Positions 36,075 to 44,912 are shown, counted from the stretch's first letter. The stretch: 64,000 nt of DNA from Paenibacillus lutimineralis (GCF_003991425.1 NZ_CP034346.1:719501-783500); one strand, 5' to 3'. Notes: generated by a model from the letters alone, not told the origin. Made by a program: numbers and translations.

Positions 36075-36186
36075 TTATGAATTTGTGAATTTACATGTCA
36101 TGAAAAATCGACATAAAGATATTATAAAATAATAATCGTAAAAAGTGAATCCGAAAATACAAATTAGCTGCAAAGGAGATGGTGTT

Positions 36187-37062
36187 ATGAGTAAAATCGC
36201 AATTACTGGTGTTACAGGACAGCTCGGAGAAATGACGGCCCGCCATTTGTTGGAGCTTAACGTGTCTGCTGGAGATATCATTGCTGTAGTTCGTAACCTG
36301 GAGAAAGCCAAACCGTTGGCTGATCTAGGCCTTCAGATTCGCTATGGAGATTATGAAGATGAAGCCTCCATGCTTGCGGCCTTTGAAAATGTGGATAAGC
36401 TGCTTTTCATCTCGAGTCCATCCCTGGATAACACGCATCGCATTGCCCAGCATGCTCGGGTCGTTGAAGCAGCGAGAGATGCAAAGGTAGGCCATATCGC
36501 TTATACCAGTCTTGCATTTCCAGAGAAGTCCGCGTTGGGACTGGAGAATCTTCATCTTGCGACAGAATATGCGATTAGAACGACGGGGATTCCTTATACT
36601 TTTCTGCGCAACGGATTTTACATGGATATTCTTGTAAATCCTAGCTTGCATGGAGTGATCAAATCCGGCGAGTTTGTATCTGCTTCAGCAGGAGCCAAAG
36701 TGAACTATGTGACCCGAAATGATCTAGCCTTGGCCGCGGCCATTGTATTGACCGGTTCAGGACATGAATGCCAAACTTATGAACTGGCGCATCCGCATCC
36801 TTTTACGTATGATGAGTTCGTGCAAATTCTGTCCGAGGTGTCTGGCAAACCAGTTAAGCATGCGGATCTAAGCTCTGAACAGGCCTATGAACGCCTGGTG
36901 GCAACCGGGATACCGGAAGCAGCGGCGGCGTTTATGACACAGGCTATTTATCCGGCTATTGCCGCGGGGCAATTCAGTTTCGCATCCGAGGATTTGGTCA
37001 AGCTGATCGGGAATCGGTTCACATCGGTGAAGGCAGCATTGGAGCAGTTTTTGGGAAAATAG
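36187..37062 (+). CDS. NmrA-like NAD(P)H-binding oxidoreductase (QorB-like SDR)
   Basis: This protein is about 291 residues from ATG at 36187. An in-frame ATG at 36145 exists, but AAAGGAGATGGTGTT directly before 36187 decides the start. ITGVTGQLGEMTARHLL is the dinucleotide-binding loop (TGxxGxxG) of atypical short-chain dehydrogenases. AYTSLAFPEK and YTFLRNGFYMD fit QorB/NmrA-type quinone reductases and redox sensors. Substrate unknown. It is monocistronic and ends at a shared terminator. Confidence 0.9.
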   Translation: MSKIAITGVTGQLGEMTARHLLELNVSAGDIIAVVRNLEKAKPLADLGLQIRYGDYEDEASMLAAFENVDKLLFISSPSLDNTHRIAQHARVVEAARDAKVGHIAYTSLAFPEKSALGLENLHLATEYAIRTTGIPYTFLRNGFYMDILVNPSLHGVIKSGEFVSASAGAKVNYVTRNDLALAAAIVLTGSGHECQTYELAHPHPFTYDEFVQILSEVSGKPVKHADLSSEQAYERLVATGIPEAAAAFMTQAIYPAIAAGQFSFASEDLVKLIGNRFTSVKAALEQFLGK

Positions 37063-37092
37063 GGATTTGGAGAAATATAATTTTAAATAGTG

Positions 37093-37141
37093 AAAAGGCA
37101 CTGAAGTGATCGGGATTTCCCGGTACCTCGGTGCCTTTTTT
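37093..37141. terminator. Bidirectional terminator
   Basis: AAAAGGCAC pairs with GTGCCTTTTTT, with an inner CGGGA/TCCCG hairpin. It separates the convergent oxidoreductase and nrdB genes. Confidence 0.88.
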
Positions 37142-37154
37142 TATTGTTCAAATC

Positions 37155-38192
37155 TTACAGATCATCGAATCCGTTGTCGTCGCCGACTTTGCCGTAGTTG
37201 CGGGATTTGGCTTCGAAGAAGTCCGTCTTCGTTGCATTGAGCGCTTCGTCGGAGAACGGCTTGATCCAAGGCATGCAGTTAACGTCAACGCCGTCGTACG
37301 CTTTGTCCAGTCCCATCAACTTAAGGCGTTTGTTGGCGATGTATTTGATGTAATCGGACAATTCGTTCAGATCGATGCCTCGTACCTGCTTGAGCGTATA
37401 ATGTGCCCAGTTTGTCTCCAGCTCAACCGCACGGTTGATCGTACGATTGACGTAGTCCATATTTTCCGGCGTATTCAGTTCCGGATAGTCGATGAGCAAC
37501 TGCTTGAACACTTCGGCGAAGAAGTAGCAGTGCTGATTCTCATCACGTTGGATATAGGAGATCATCTGACTGGTCCCCATCATCTTCTGATCGCGAGCCA
37601 GGTTATAGAAGAAGGCAAAGGTACTGTAGAAGAAAATGCCTTCCAGAATCAAGTCGGCTACCAGCGCCTCAAAGAATGTCTGAGGTGTCTGTTCGTTACG
37701 GAAGTTCTGGTAGATCTCGGAGATGAACGTATTACGTTCAAGCAGTACCGGATCATGCTTCCAATATTCAAAAATCTCCTTCTGCTCCTGATCGGATACG
37801 AGAGAGGATAGTACATAGGAATAGGATTGGTTATGCACAACCTCCTGCTGGGCGATGACCGCAGCGATCGCTTCCAGAGAGGAATCGGTTAAATAGCGCT
37901 TCACATCGCCAACGAACATCGTCTGCATCGAATCAAGCACGGCTAAGAGGCCGATGTTGATCTTGAAGGTGCGCTGTTCCTCAGGCTCAAGCAGCGGGAA
38001 CTGCTGGGCATCCTTGCTCATCGGGATTTCATCGGCAATCCAGTAGTTAAGCAGCAGCACTTTGTACAGCTTATACATATGCGGCATACGGATATCGTCC
38101 CAGTTCACAATGCCGGAGCATTCGCCATTAATGATACGGGTTGATTTATTGGGAGCCTTAGTGTTAAAGATCTCCTGTAATTGCAATGTCAT
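37155..38192 (-). CDS. nrdB: Ribonucleotide reductase class Ia, small (radical) subunit
   Basis: This 345-residue subunit houses the di-iron site and stable tyrosyl radical that start deoxyribonucleotide synthesis. The metal ligands are visible: aspartate in VLDSMQ, E-x2-H in EVVHNQSYSY, E in LEGIFFY, and E-x2-H in RDENQHC. The radical tyrosine lies seven residues after the first E, as in E. coli R2. It is the last gene of the nrdD-nrdG-nrdA-nrdB series, 56 bases after nrdA. GGGGATGGACTCAA precedes the ATG. Confidence 0.95.
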   Translation of the reverse strand: MTLQLQEIFNTKAPNKSTRIINGECSGIVNWDDIRMPHMYKLYKVLLLNYWIADEIPMSKDAQQFPLLEPEEQRTFKINIGLLAVLDSMQTMFVGDVKRYLTDSSLEAIAAVIAQQEVVHNQSYSYVLSSLVSDQEQKEIFEYWKHDPVLLERNTFISEIYQNFRNEQTPQTFFEALVADLILEGIFFYSTFAFFYNLARDQKMMGTSQMISYIQRDENQHCYFFAEVFKQLLIDYPELNTPENMDYVNRTINRAVELETNWAHYTLKQVRGIDLNELSDYIKYIANKRLKLMGLDKAYDGVDVNCMPWIKPFSDEALNATKTDFFEAKSRNYGKVGDDNGFDDL

Positions 38193-38248
38193 TTGAGTCC
38201 ATCCCCTAATATTAATAATCTACTAAGCTATCAGTGTCAAAAATAGGA

Positions 38249-40582
38249 TTATGATGCGCAGGATTCGCACTCTTCAATCGTTAATGCACGGCTGCGGACA
38301 TAATAAGTCGTCTTGATGCCAGCCTTCCAGGCATGCAGATGCAGATCCAGGAATTCGGTTGCTTTGATGTCCGGGCGTACATACAGGTTGAAGCTTTGCG
38401 CCTGGTCGATATGGCGTTGACGGGCGCTGGCCATATTGATGGACCAGTGCTGATCGATCATGAACGCCGTCTTGTAGTACCAGATCGTCTTCTCGGATAG
38501 GTCCGGAGCAGGGTTCGCGACTTTATAAGTTGTCTTCTCTTCATAGGAGAGAAGTTCATAGAGCGGATCGATGCTGGCGGTAGAGCCGGCGATGATCGAG
38601 GTCGATCCGTTCGGCGCGATGGCGAACATCCAGGCGTTGCGTACGCCGTTCTCATGGACTTGCCCCATCAGCTCTTTCCATTGCTCTGTTGTTACGAATT
38701 TGCCTTCACGCGAACCGTCGACATAGCCACGGGAAGTGAAGTAATGTCCGGTATCCCAGTCCGAGCCTGTGAACTTCGGATAGCGGCCTTTTTCAATAGC
38801 CAGTTCCATACTTGATCTGATCAGCAGGAAGTTGATCTTCTCGTATAGAGCGTCGTTATATTGTACAGCCTCCTCGGATTCCCAGCGAATGCCCTCAAGT
38901 GCGAGCAGGTGGTGCAGCCCGAAGGTACCAAGCCCGATAGCGCGGTATTGGCTGTTGGTATATTGTGCTTGAAGCACCTCGATATTGTTAATGTCAATTA
39001 CGTTGTCCAGCATGCGCGTCTGAATCGGTACGAGACGATCCAGGACTCCGGCAGGTACAGCACGTGCCAGGTGGATCGAGTTCAGGTTGCAGACGACGAA
39101 ATCGCCAGGGATTTTGGAGATCACGATCCGGGTCTGTCCATCTTTGGTCACGAGCTCCTCCTGCTCAACCACTGTTGGCGATTGATTTTGCATAATTTCC
39201 GTACATAGGTTGGAGGAATAGACCATACCGTGGTTACGGTTCGGGTTCGCACGGTTGACGGTATCGCGATAGAACATGTAAGGCGTTCCTGTCTCAAGCT
39301 GCGACTTCATAATCCGCTTCATAATGTCGATGGCCGGCATTGTGATACGGGACAGGGTAGGGTGATCCACAGCCTCTTGATATTTCTCGCGGAATTCGCC
39401 CTTGCCAACTTCCTCATCATAGAAATCTTCCAAGCCAAGTGGACGTCCGTTTGCGTCCTTCCAACCCATCGTCTTCTTCACTTCATGTGGGCAGAACAGG
39501 TTCCACTCACCCCGTGCTTCGACGGCCTCCATGAATAAGTCAGGCAGACATATGCCATGGAAAATATCATGCGCACGCATCCGCTCATCCCCGTTGTTGA
39601 GTTTCAGGTCGAGGAAGGAGAGGATATCTTTATGGAATACGTCAAGGTAGACGGCGATTGCTCCTTTGCGTGTACCAAGCTGATCTACGCTGACCGCGGT
39701 GTTGTTAAGCTGACGAATCCAAGGGATGACGCCAGAGCTCGTATTCTTATGGCCACGGATATCTGATCCACGAGCCCGGACTTTGCCGAGGTAGACACCG
39801 ATTCCGCCGCCCATTTTGCTGAGGCGAGCTACATCGGTATTGGAGTCGAAGATCCCTTCGAGGGAATCGTCAACCGTATCGATGAAGCAGCTGGAGAGCT
39901 GTCCGGCTACCTTCTTGCCGGCGTTGGACATCGTTGGCGTTGCCGCAGTCATGTAAATATTGCTCATTGCCCAGTAGGCTTCTTTGACGAGTTCCATCCG
40001 TTTCTCTGTGGGTTCTTTATGCATCAAGTACATCGCAATTACCATGTAGCGTTCTTGTGGCAGCTCCATGGTCCGGCCTTCAAAGTCATTAGCCAGATAA
40101 CGCTCGGATAGCGTAAGCAGCCCGATATAATCGAACAGTAAATCGCAGGATGGGTCAATCACCTCTCCAAGCTCATCAATTTGTTCCTTCGTATAATACT
40201 CTAGCAATTCTTCACGATAGATACCGCTCTTGCATAGGTCGGAGATCAGATGATAGAACGAACCGTAGGGCTGATCCGGATAAGATTTATAGCGGCGGTT
40301 CACGGCGGCCTTCTTATATAGGGATGTCAGCAGGGCGCGGGCAGCGGCAAATTTCCACTCCGGCTCTTCCTTGGTCACGAGCTCAAGCGCAGACATCGTG
40401 AACGCGCTGCTAATCTCTTCTCCAGTAACGACATCGCGTCTTAATTTAGATTGCACACCGCGCAGCAGGCGCTCCTTATCGATTTTGTTCAATTCCTCCA
40501 GAATACGGTCGGCGTAGATGCCCAGGCGTTCGCTGTCGAACGCCAACTGGCGGTTATTAGGTTTGGTTACGAATGATGGCAT
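38249..40582 (-). CDS. nrdA: Ribonucleotide reductase class Ia, large (catalytic) subunit
   Basis: This protein is about 777 residues from ATG at 40582. The frame is open further upstream, but GCGAGG before 40582 and the family-like start MPSFVTKPNNRQLAFD decide the start. It carries the catalytic cysteine regions (QLSSCFID, NLCTEI), the loop ARLSKMGGGIG and the C-terminal redox pair ECESC used for re-reduction. It reduces ribonucleoside diphosphates with the NrdB radical. The N-terminal ATP cone looks short. A 201-base leader with a terminator-like hairpin separates it from nrdG. Confidence 0.95.
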   Translation of the reverse strand: MPSFVTKPNNRQLAFDSERLGIYADRILEELNKIDKERLLRGVQSKLRRDVVTGEEISSAFTMSALELVTKEEPEWKFAAARALLTSLYKKAAVNRRYKSYPDQPYGSFYHLISDLCKSGIYREELLEYYTKEQIDELGEVIDPSCDLLFDYIGLLTLSERYLANDFEGRTMELPQERYMVIAMYLMHKEPTEKRMELVKEAYWAMSNIYMTAATPTMSNAGKKVAGQLSSCFIDTVDDSLEGIFDSNTDVARLSKMGGGIGVYLGKVRARGSDIRGHKNTSSGVIPWIRQLNNTAVSVDQLGTRKGAIAVYLDVFHKDILSFLDLKLNNGDERMRAHDIFHGICLPDLFMEAVEARGEWNLFCPHEVKKTMGWKDANGRPLGLEDFYDEEVGKGEFREKYQEAVDHPTLSRITMPAIDIMKRIMKSQLETGTPYMFYRDTVNRANPNRNHGMVYSSNLCTEIMQNQSPTVVEQEELVTKDGQTRIVISKIPGDFVVCNLNSIHLARAVPAGVLDRLVPIQTRMLDNVIDINNIEVLQAQYTNSQYRAIGLGTFGLHHLLALEGIRWESEEAVQYNDALYEKINFLLIRSSMELAIEKGRYPKFTGSDWDTGHYFTSRGYVDGSREGKFVTTEQWKELMGQVHENGVRNAWMFAIAPNGSTSIIAGSTASIDPLYELLSYEEKTTYKVANPAPDLSEKTIWYYKTAFMIDQHWSINMASARQRHIDQAQSFNLYVRPDIKATEFLDLHLHAWKAGIKTTYYVRSRALTIEECESCAS

Positions 40583-40675
40583 GGAATATCCTCGCTTTCG
40601 TGATATAAGGTCAAGCAGCAGCCGAAGCTGTGCGAAGCTACAAAACTTGTTATTTAAAATTGTAAATAAATAGCG

Positions 40676-40708
40676 AAAAAAAGGGGCGCAGATGAAGTAT
40701 GTCGCGCC
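40676..40708 (-). terminator. Terminator or attenuator in the nrdG-nrdA leader
   Basis: On the minus strand GGCGC, a 14-base loop and GCGCC are followed by CC and eight T. It stands about 95 bases before the nrdA start. A TATAAT near 40762-40768 on the same strand could start a separate nrdAB transcript, in which case this hairpin would attenuate it. Confidence 0.65.
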
Positions 40709-40783
40709 GGTTAAGTATATATTTCGCCAATGTTCACTGTGAGAAACATCACAGATTATCAATTATACAAGAAACGAGGTTGG

Positions 40784-41302
40784 CTAGAAAGAGTACAAGG
40801 GTTCCCAATCTATAACTTTTTGGGCTGCCAAGCTCTCTGAAATCCTTATAATTCGCTGGTTAGAGCTGCCTCGATAGAGCAGGGAGGGGTCTCTTAAATT
40901 TTTTATAAATCTCCCATCGACAAGAACATCGCAGCGTTCCAGCAGGCCAAATTCCGGTGTCCCCGGCATGGCCAACAGTTCTTCAAATGTATATCCAGTA
41001 TATATCCAGATCGGAACCGGACCAGCTTCCTGGCGCAGTAGATCAATGAAATCGTTGACCTCTTCGGCAGAGAAAAATGGATCGCCGCCAAGAATAGAGA
41101 CCCCGCTTAATAGAGGGTTATTCTTAATATCCAAGATAATCTCTGCCTGCCGTTCTTCTGTAAATAGCTCTCCATATTTGAAGTTCCACGTTGCCGGACT
41201 GAAACAGCCCGGACAACGATGGCGGCATCCGCTGATGAAGATAGAGGCGCGCAGGCCTTCGCCTTCATTTATAGATTCCGGGTAGTAACCGCAAATGTTC
41301 AT
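40784..41302 (-). CDS. nrdG: Anaerobic ribonucleotide reductase activase (radical SAM)
   Basis: This 172-residue radical-SAM enzyme has the iron-sulfur cluster motif CRHRCPGC near residues 26-33 and GGDPFF for SAM contact. It makes the glycyl radical on NrdD under anaerobic conditions. Its ATG overlaps the nrdD stop (ATGA), so the two are translated together. Confidence 0.95.
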   Translation of the reverse strand: MNICGYYPESINEGEGLRASIFISGCRHRCPGCFSPATWNFKYGELFTEERQAEIILDIKNNPLLSGVSILGGDPFFSAEEVNDFIDLLRQEAGPVPIWIYTGYTFEELLAMPGTPEFGLLERCDVLVDGRFIKNLRDPSLLYRGSSNQRIIRISESLAAQKVIDWEPLYSF

Positions 41303-43275
41303 ATCCCGTGCTTCACCCGATCGCGGACCTCTGCCTGCTTAGCGGCGTTGAAGCGTGTCTGATAGTCTCCTGTTAAGTAGCCCGTAACCCTGCGCAGGCG
41401 ACGGATATGCACATCATTCTCATGCTGGCCGCAGGATGGGCAGGTAGCTCCGATAATCCCTTCATAGCCGCAGGACGTGCAGCGGTCAATCGGATGGTTA
41501 ATGCTGAAATAGCTAACTTGCTTGGACAGCGCAAATTTTACAATGTTGATGAATGCAGCCGGATTGTTGCGGGCATTCCCATCTAGCTCGATATAAGAGA
41601 TAGCGCCCGCGTTGCAAAGATCATGGAACGGTGCTTCAAGCTCAATCTTCTTCGCTGCACTTATGGTATAGTACACCGGAATATGGAATGAATTTGTATA
41701 GTATTCACGGTCTACGATTTCAGACACCTTGCCGTATACAGCACGGTCACGCTTGGTGAATTTGCCAGACAGCCCTTCGGCAGGGGTTGCGAACAGAGTA
41801 ATATTTAGATTGTGGCGCTTACTCTGCTCGTCGCAATATTTACGCATATAAGAGATCAGGTCATAAGCCTTGCGATATACTTCCTCATCTTCGCCATGGT
41901 GCTTGCCGTACAGTGCTTTCATGCATTCCGCCAGCCCGATGAATCCGATAGACAGGCTGCCGTGCTTGAGCAGGTCCCCAACCTGATCGTCAGGGGAGAG
42001 ATGTTCGCCACCTTCCCAGACGCCTTCGCGCATCATGAAGTCGGAAGCTTTGGCCTTCTGGCGGGACTGAATCTCGAAGCGATGCAGTAAGCCGTCAGTC
42101 GCGATGTCCATATAATGCTTCAGCTCGCGGTAGAAGCCGCGCTCATCGGCTTCTCTACGCCGTCCTAGCGCGATACCATGCTCCAGTCCGAGCTTGACGA
42201 GGTTAATCGTGTTAAAGGACAGATTCCCTTTACCGGACAGATGGTTGCGTCCGAAGCGATCGCTTAATACGCGAGTACGACATCCCATGGTTGCGAATTC
42301 TGTATCCGGATTGGCCGGATCATAGTATTGCAGGTTCAGAGGCGCATCCAGGTTAGCGAAGTTTGGATACAGTCGTTTGGCTGAGCACTCCGCAGCCATC
42401 AGGAATAGATGGTAGTTCGGATCTTCCTTCTCTTGGTTGACACCTTGCTTACATTTGAAGATTTGGATCGGGAAGACCGGTGTCTCACCGCTGCCCAGAC
42501 CGCGCATCGTCGCCTTCAGTAGGGATTGGATGACCAATTGTCCCTCTGGAGATGTGCAAGTGCCATAGTTGATGCTGGTGAACGGGATTTGCCCGCCGGC
42601 CCGGCTCGACATCGTATTCAAGTTATGAATCAGGCTCTCAGCAGCCTGTAAAGTTTCTGATTCGGTCTCTTTGGAGGCATATTTGAAAGTTCTTGGATAT
42701 TGCTCCTGAAGGTCGCTACGACCCATGGAGATCTCACCCAAGTCCGCCGCTTCGTCTCCTTCTTCGAAGTAATCAAGCCCTTTGCGGAAGTACTTCACGA
42801 ACGATTTACTTACATAAGGGGCCAGATCGTAATCCAGCTTATTGGCTGAGACGCCGCCGTATTGGGCATTTTGCTGGGATTGGAAAATGATCGCCACCAG
42901 CGCCATAGCTGTCATGATCGAATTAGGTGGACGGACGCTGCCATTGCCGGTGTTGAAGCCCCCGGCGAGCAGTTTATCAAATGGGATGAAGATGCAGTTC
43001 GTCGTGCCGATGGCATATTGATCCAGGTCATGTACATAGACGATATTGTCCTGAATAGCTTGTACCAGATGGTTAGGCATCACAAAGTGATTCGCATACC
43101 ATTTGGCATACTCACTGCCAAATTTGCTCATTTTGCCGGAGAAGCTCTCGCCGTTCAGGTTTGCATTCTCGCGCAGTGCATCAAGGTTGGAGCTGGCAAC
43201 GATTTCTTCCCCTAAATGAATCACCTCATCCAGCATTTGCTCCTGATCCGTATAAATTCGATTTAATAAAGCCAT
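41299..43275 (-). CDS. nrdD: Anaerobic (class III) ribonucleotide reductase
   Basis: This 658-residue catalytic subunit reduces ribonucleoside triphosphates without oxygen. Near the C-terminus lie the zinc site CTSCGY...CPSCGQ and the glycyl-radical loop RRVTGYL. SSRAGGQIPFTSINYGTC carries catalytic cysteines. It is shorter than E. coli NrdD (about 710) and seems to lack a full ATP cone. GAGGGGAGCACTTAGTT precedes the ATG. It follows the B12 riboswitch and terminator, so it should be off when cobalamin is plentiful. Confidence 0.95.
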   Translation of the reverse strand: MALLNRIYTDQEQMLDEVIHLGEEIVASSNLDALRENANLNGESFSGKMSKFGSEYAKWYANHFVMPNHLVQAIQDNIVYVHDLDQYAIGTTNCIFIPFDKLLAGGFNTGNGSVRPPNSIMTAMALVAIIFQSQQNAQYGGVSANKLDYDLAPYVSKSFVKYFRKGLDYFEEGDEAADLGEISMGRSDLQEQYPRTFKYASKETESETLQAAESLIHNLNTMSSRAGGQIPFTSINYGTCTSPEGQLVIQSLLKATMRGLGSGETPVFPIQIFKCKQGVNQEKEDPNYHLFLMAAECSAKRLYPNFANLDAPLNLQYYDPANPDTEFATMGCRTRVLSDRFGRNHLSGKGNLSFNTINLVKLGLEHGIALGRRREADERGFYRELKHYMDIATDGLLHRFEIQSRQKAKASDFMMREGVWEGGEHLSPDDQVGDLLKHGSLSIGFIGLAECMKALYGKHHGEDEEVYRKAYDLISYMRKYCDEQSKRHNLNITLFATPAEGLSGKFTKRDRAVYGKVSEIVDREYYTNSFHIPVYYTISAAKKIELEAPFHDLCNAGAISYIELDGNARNNPAAFINIVKFALSKQVSYFSINHPIDRCTSCGYEGIIGATCPSCGQHENDVHIRRLRRVTGYLTGDYQTRFNAAKQAEVRDRVKHGI

Positions 43276-43317
43276 AACTAAGTGCTCCCCTCTAATTACT
43301 AGACATTATAGACATAT

Positions 43318-43354
43318 AAAAAGCATTTCCAACCTGCCTCAAGGTCGAAAATGC
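43318..43354 (-). terminator. Riboswitch-controlled terminator before nrdD
   Basis: Read on the minus strand, GCATTTTCGACCT and AGGTTGGAAATGC form an imperfect stem followed by TTTTT. It lies between the cobalamin riboswitch and nrdD, where an expression platform is expected. Confidence 0.8.
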
Positions 43355-43469
43355 CCGATTGCGCTCAATCAAACACAGTACTCCTGTGTTCCGATAGTGT
43401 ATAGCTGAAATAGTATGTAGCAGCTGCAAACGGACACCTGCCTGATTCCTCGCAGGTCATTAGCGGTGT

Positions 43470-43753
43470 CATTGAAACAGGCAGGTCTCCTGGCTTCCGG
43501 GTCATTCAGCGGCGCCTTCCCGCAGGCTTATTTACCCGCAGTGGCATGATGCCGACGAATCGCTTATAGAGGTTGTTCAAAAAGTTCGCTTTTGATCTCG
43601 AAGTAAATCCTGAAAACCGACCTTTTTGAACACTCACTTATAGAGGTTGTTAAGCCTCTCAAGCTTCCGGTCACAGTGGCGGGACCGCAGCGGATTTGCA
43701 CCGCGCTTCCCTTTTAAGATCCGGTAGTGTAAAATGCTCCGAACCACCTGTTC
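43470..43753 (-). promoter_or_regulatory. Cobalamin (adenosylcobalamin-type) riboswitch
   Basis: The minus strand carries the conserved core in order. First come AACAGG of the closing stem and GGGAAGCGCGGTGCAAATCC. GCTGCGGTCCCGCCACTGTGA follows in two parts, and then the B12 box AGCCAGGAGACCTGCC and CCTGTTT, which closes the stem. The region between the ACTGTGA part and the B12 box, normally variable, is enlarged by a 74-base mobile repeat (43569-43643). Downstream are a terminator and nrdD. Expected action: bound cobalamin favours termination and shuts off nrdDG. Confidence 0.93.
43569..43643. repeat. MITE-like element, short copy, inside the riboswitch
   Basis: GAGGTTGTTCAAAAAGTTCG followed by CTTTTGATC joins GAAAACCGACCTTTTTGAAC, the same left and right ends as at 12069-12121. 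The 15-base word CTTATAGAGGTTGTT occurs at both borders (43563 and 43637), 74 bases apart, as expected for a duplicated target or a shared end. Confidence 0.85.
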
Positions 43754-43779
43754 ATACTATATTTGGTTGTCTGGAATTG

Positions 43780-43808
43780 ATCATAGCCCAATATATTGTG
43801 TTTGTAAA
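43780..43808 (-). promoter_or_regulatory. nrdDG promoter with overlapping NrdR-box-like site
   Basis: On the minus strand TTTACA and TATGAT are separated by 17 bases and lie about 30 bases before the riboswitch. The spacer contains ACACAATATATTG, a close match to the left and centre of the NrdR box (acaCwAtATaTwGtgt). NrdR is the ATP/dATP-sensing repressor of reductase genes. A clear second box at the usual spacing was not found. Confidence 0.65.
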
Positions 43809-43981
43809 CAGGTCATATGGGGGATTTAAGAGTGAAAATTAACTGAAAAACAGTAGAAAGCAGACGTGATGCGGCGAGTCAGGGCCGAAAAAAAAATGTG
43901 AACTTTTATGGACCACACAGATGCTTAAATTGGATAGCAATTGGAGAGTAGGGGGAGATTCGGCTGGCAACTAGTAAACCG

Positions 43982-44170
43982 TCTCTAACGAAACGTGATA
44001 ACGTTATTAGGATGAAAAGGGGCTAGTAAAGATTGTAACGAAACGGGGTATCGCTATTTAACCAAAATAGAGGATCTCAGCATGAACTTAGCTCAAATAA
44101 CGATATGTAGTTTCGTTAGATTTAATTTGCTCTTGTGTTCGCGGCAATAGCGTTCTGTAGTTTCGTTAGA
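43982..44170. repeat. TAACGAAAC repeat cluster C (4 units)
   Basis: Two forward units (43986 and near 44036) and two reverse units (near 44097 and 44149) of TAACGAAAC-N5-AWCGYTATT lie head to head between the nrd promoter and the gene at 44265. The layout matches cluster A. Confidence 0.85.
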
Positions 44171-44264
44171 AATATCTGAGCAGATCAAGTGATTCTGAGT
44201 TTGAATTCCACCTTATGTTATGGTTAGAATAGAATTAATATGGAATGGAAAGGAAGTCTTGAAG

Positions 44265-44564
44265 ATGGCAATTGTAGAAGTGACGGTCATTCCGGTAGGA
44301 ACGGGGAGCACAAGTCTTAGCTCTTATGTAGCCGAGTTGCAGCGAGTGTTGGAGAAGCAGGCAGGTATTACATATACGCTGACATCCATGAGCACGATTA
44401 TAGAGGGCCAGCTTGACGATATATTCACGGCAATTCGGGCCATTCATGAAGCGCCATTCCAATCTGGGGCTATGCGGGTATCGACCTCGATCAAGATCGA
44501 TGATCGCCGCGATAAAGAGAGCTCCTCCGAGCAGAAGCTGCGTTCCGTTCGTGAGAAGCTTTAG
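44265..44564 (+). CDS. MTH1187/YqgV-family thiamine-binding-like protein
   Basis: This protein is about 99 residues from ATG at 44265, where GGAAAGGAAGTCTTGAAG gives a site. The upstream in-frame ATG at 44220 has none. VEVTVIPVGTGSTSLSSYVAE and a ferredoxin-like beta-alpha-beta pattern fit the UPF0045 family, whose members bind thiamine or hydroxymethylpyrimidine in structures. Its cellular role is not settled. It is followed by tRNA-Thr. Confidence 0.85.
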   Translation: MAIVEVTVIPVGTGSTSLSSYVAELQRVLEKQAGITYTLTSMSTIIEGQLDDIFTAIRAIHEAPFQSGAMRVSTSIKIDDRRDKESSSEQKLRSVREKL

Positions 44565-44642
44565 AGTAATGACTATACTTTTTGCTTGCATTTTTCTGAA
44601 AAAGCGTTATAATATTTTTTGTTTCTATTTATAAGTGATTAT

Positions 44643-44715
44643 GCTGATGTAGCTCAGTAGGTAGAGCAACGCACTCGTAATGCGTAGGTCGGTGGTTCGA
44701 ATCCTCTCATCAGCA
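44643..44715 (+). tRNA. tRNA-Thr (anticodon CGU)
   Basis: Acceptor GCTGATG pairs with CATCAGC. The D arm is GCTC...GAGC, the anticodon stem ACGCA/TGCGT encloses loop CTCGTAA (anticodon CGU), and the T loop is TTCGAAT. The T stem GGTGG/CCTCT has a U-U mismatch and a G-U pair. CCA is not encoded. Confidence 0.93.
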
Positions 44716-44735
44716 TCCTTATTTATTTAAGCGTG

Positions 44736-44772
44736 GCGCGGCTTCCGAGCTTTTCGGGGGCCGTGCTTTTTT
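44736..44772 (+). terminator. Terminator after tRNA-Thr
   Basis: GCGCGGCTTCCGA and TCGGGGGCCGTGC form a GC-rich stem, followed by TTTTTT. Confidence 0.85.
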
Positions 44773-44912
44773 GCAAAAAGAGCAGTTCATCTACCATTCA
44801 TCTACCCTTTATTTGAGTAAAGTGATGTTTTTGCTATTGCGGGCTTATTGAAACTCGTTGCTATTATACATAAGATAATTGAAAGAAGAAGTATTTTTCT
44901 AGGAGGTTAGAA

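Noticed and set aside
36145..36186. Upstream start for the NmrA-like reductase
   Set aside because: AAAGGAGATG lies within this extension and serves ATG 36187, which also gives the normal family start.
37131..37811. Open frame of 226 codons opposite nrdB
   Set aside because: It is antisense to well conserved nrdB codons and has no recognisable domain.
40583..40762. N-terminal extension of NrdA by 60 codons
   Set aside because: The extension covers the leader with its terminator, has no family similarity, and a good ribosome-binding site precedes ATG 40582.
43380..43470. Second riboswitch or tRNA-like fold downstream of the cobalamin switch
   Set aside because: The bases form only the linker to the terminator, and no known aptamer core was found.
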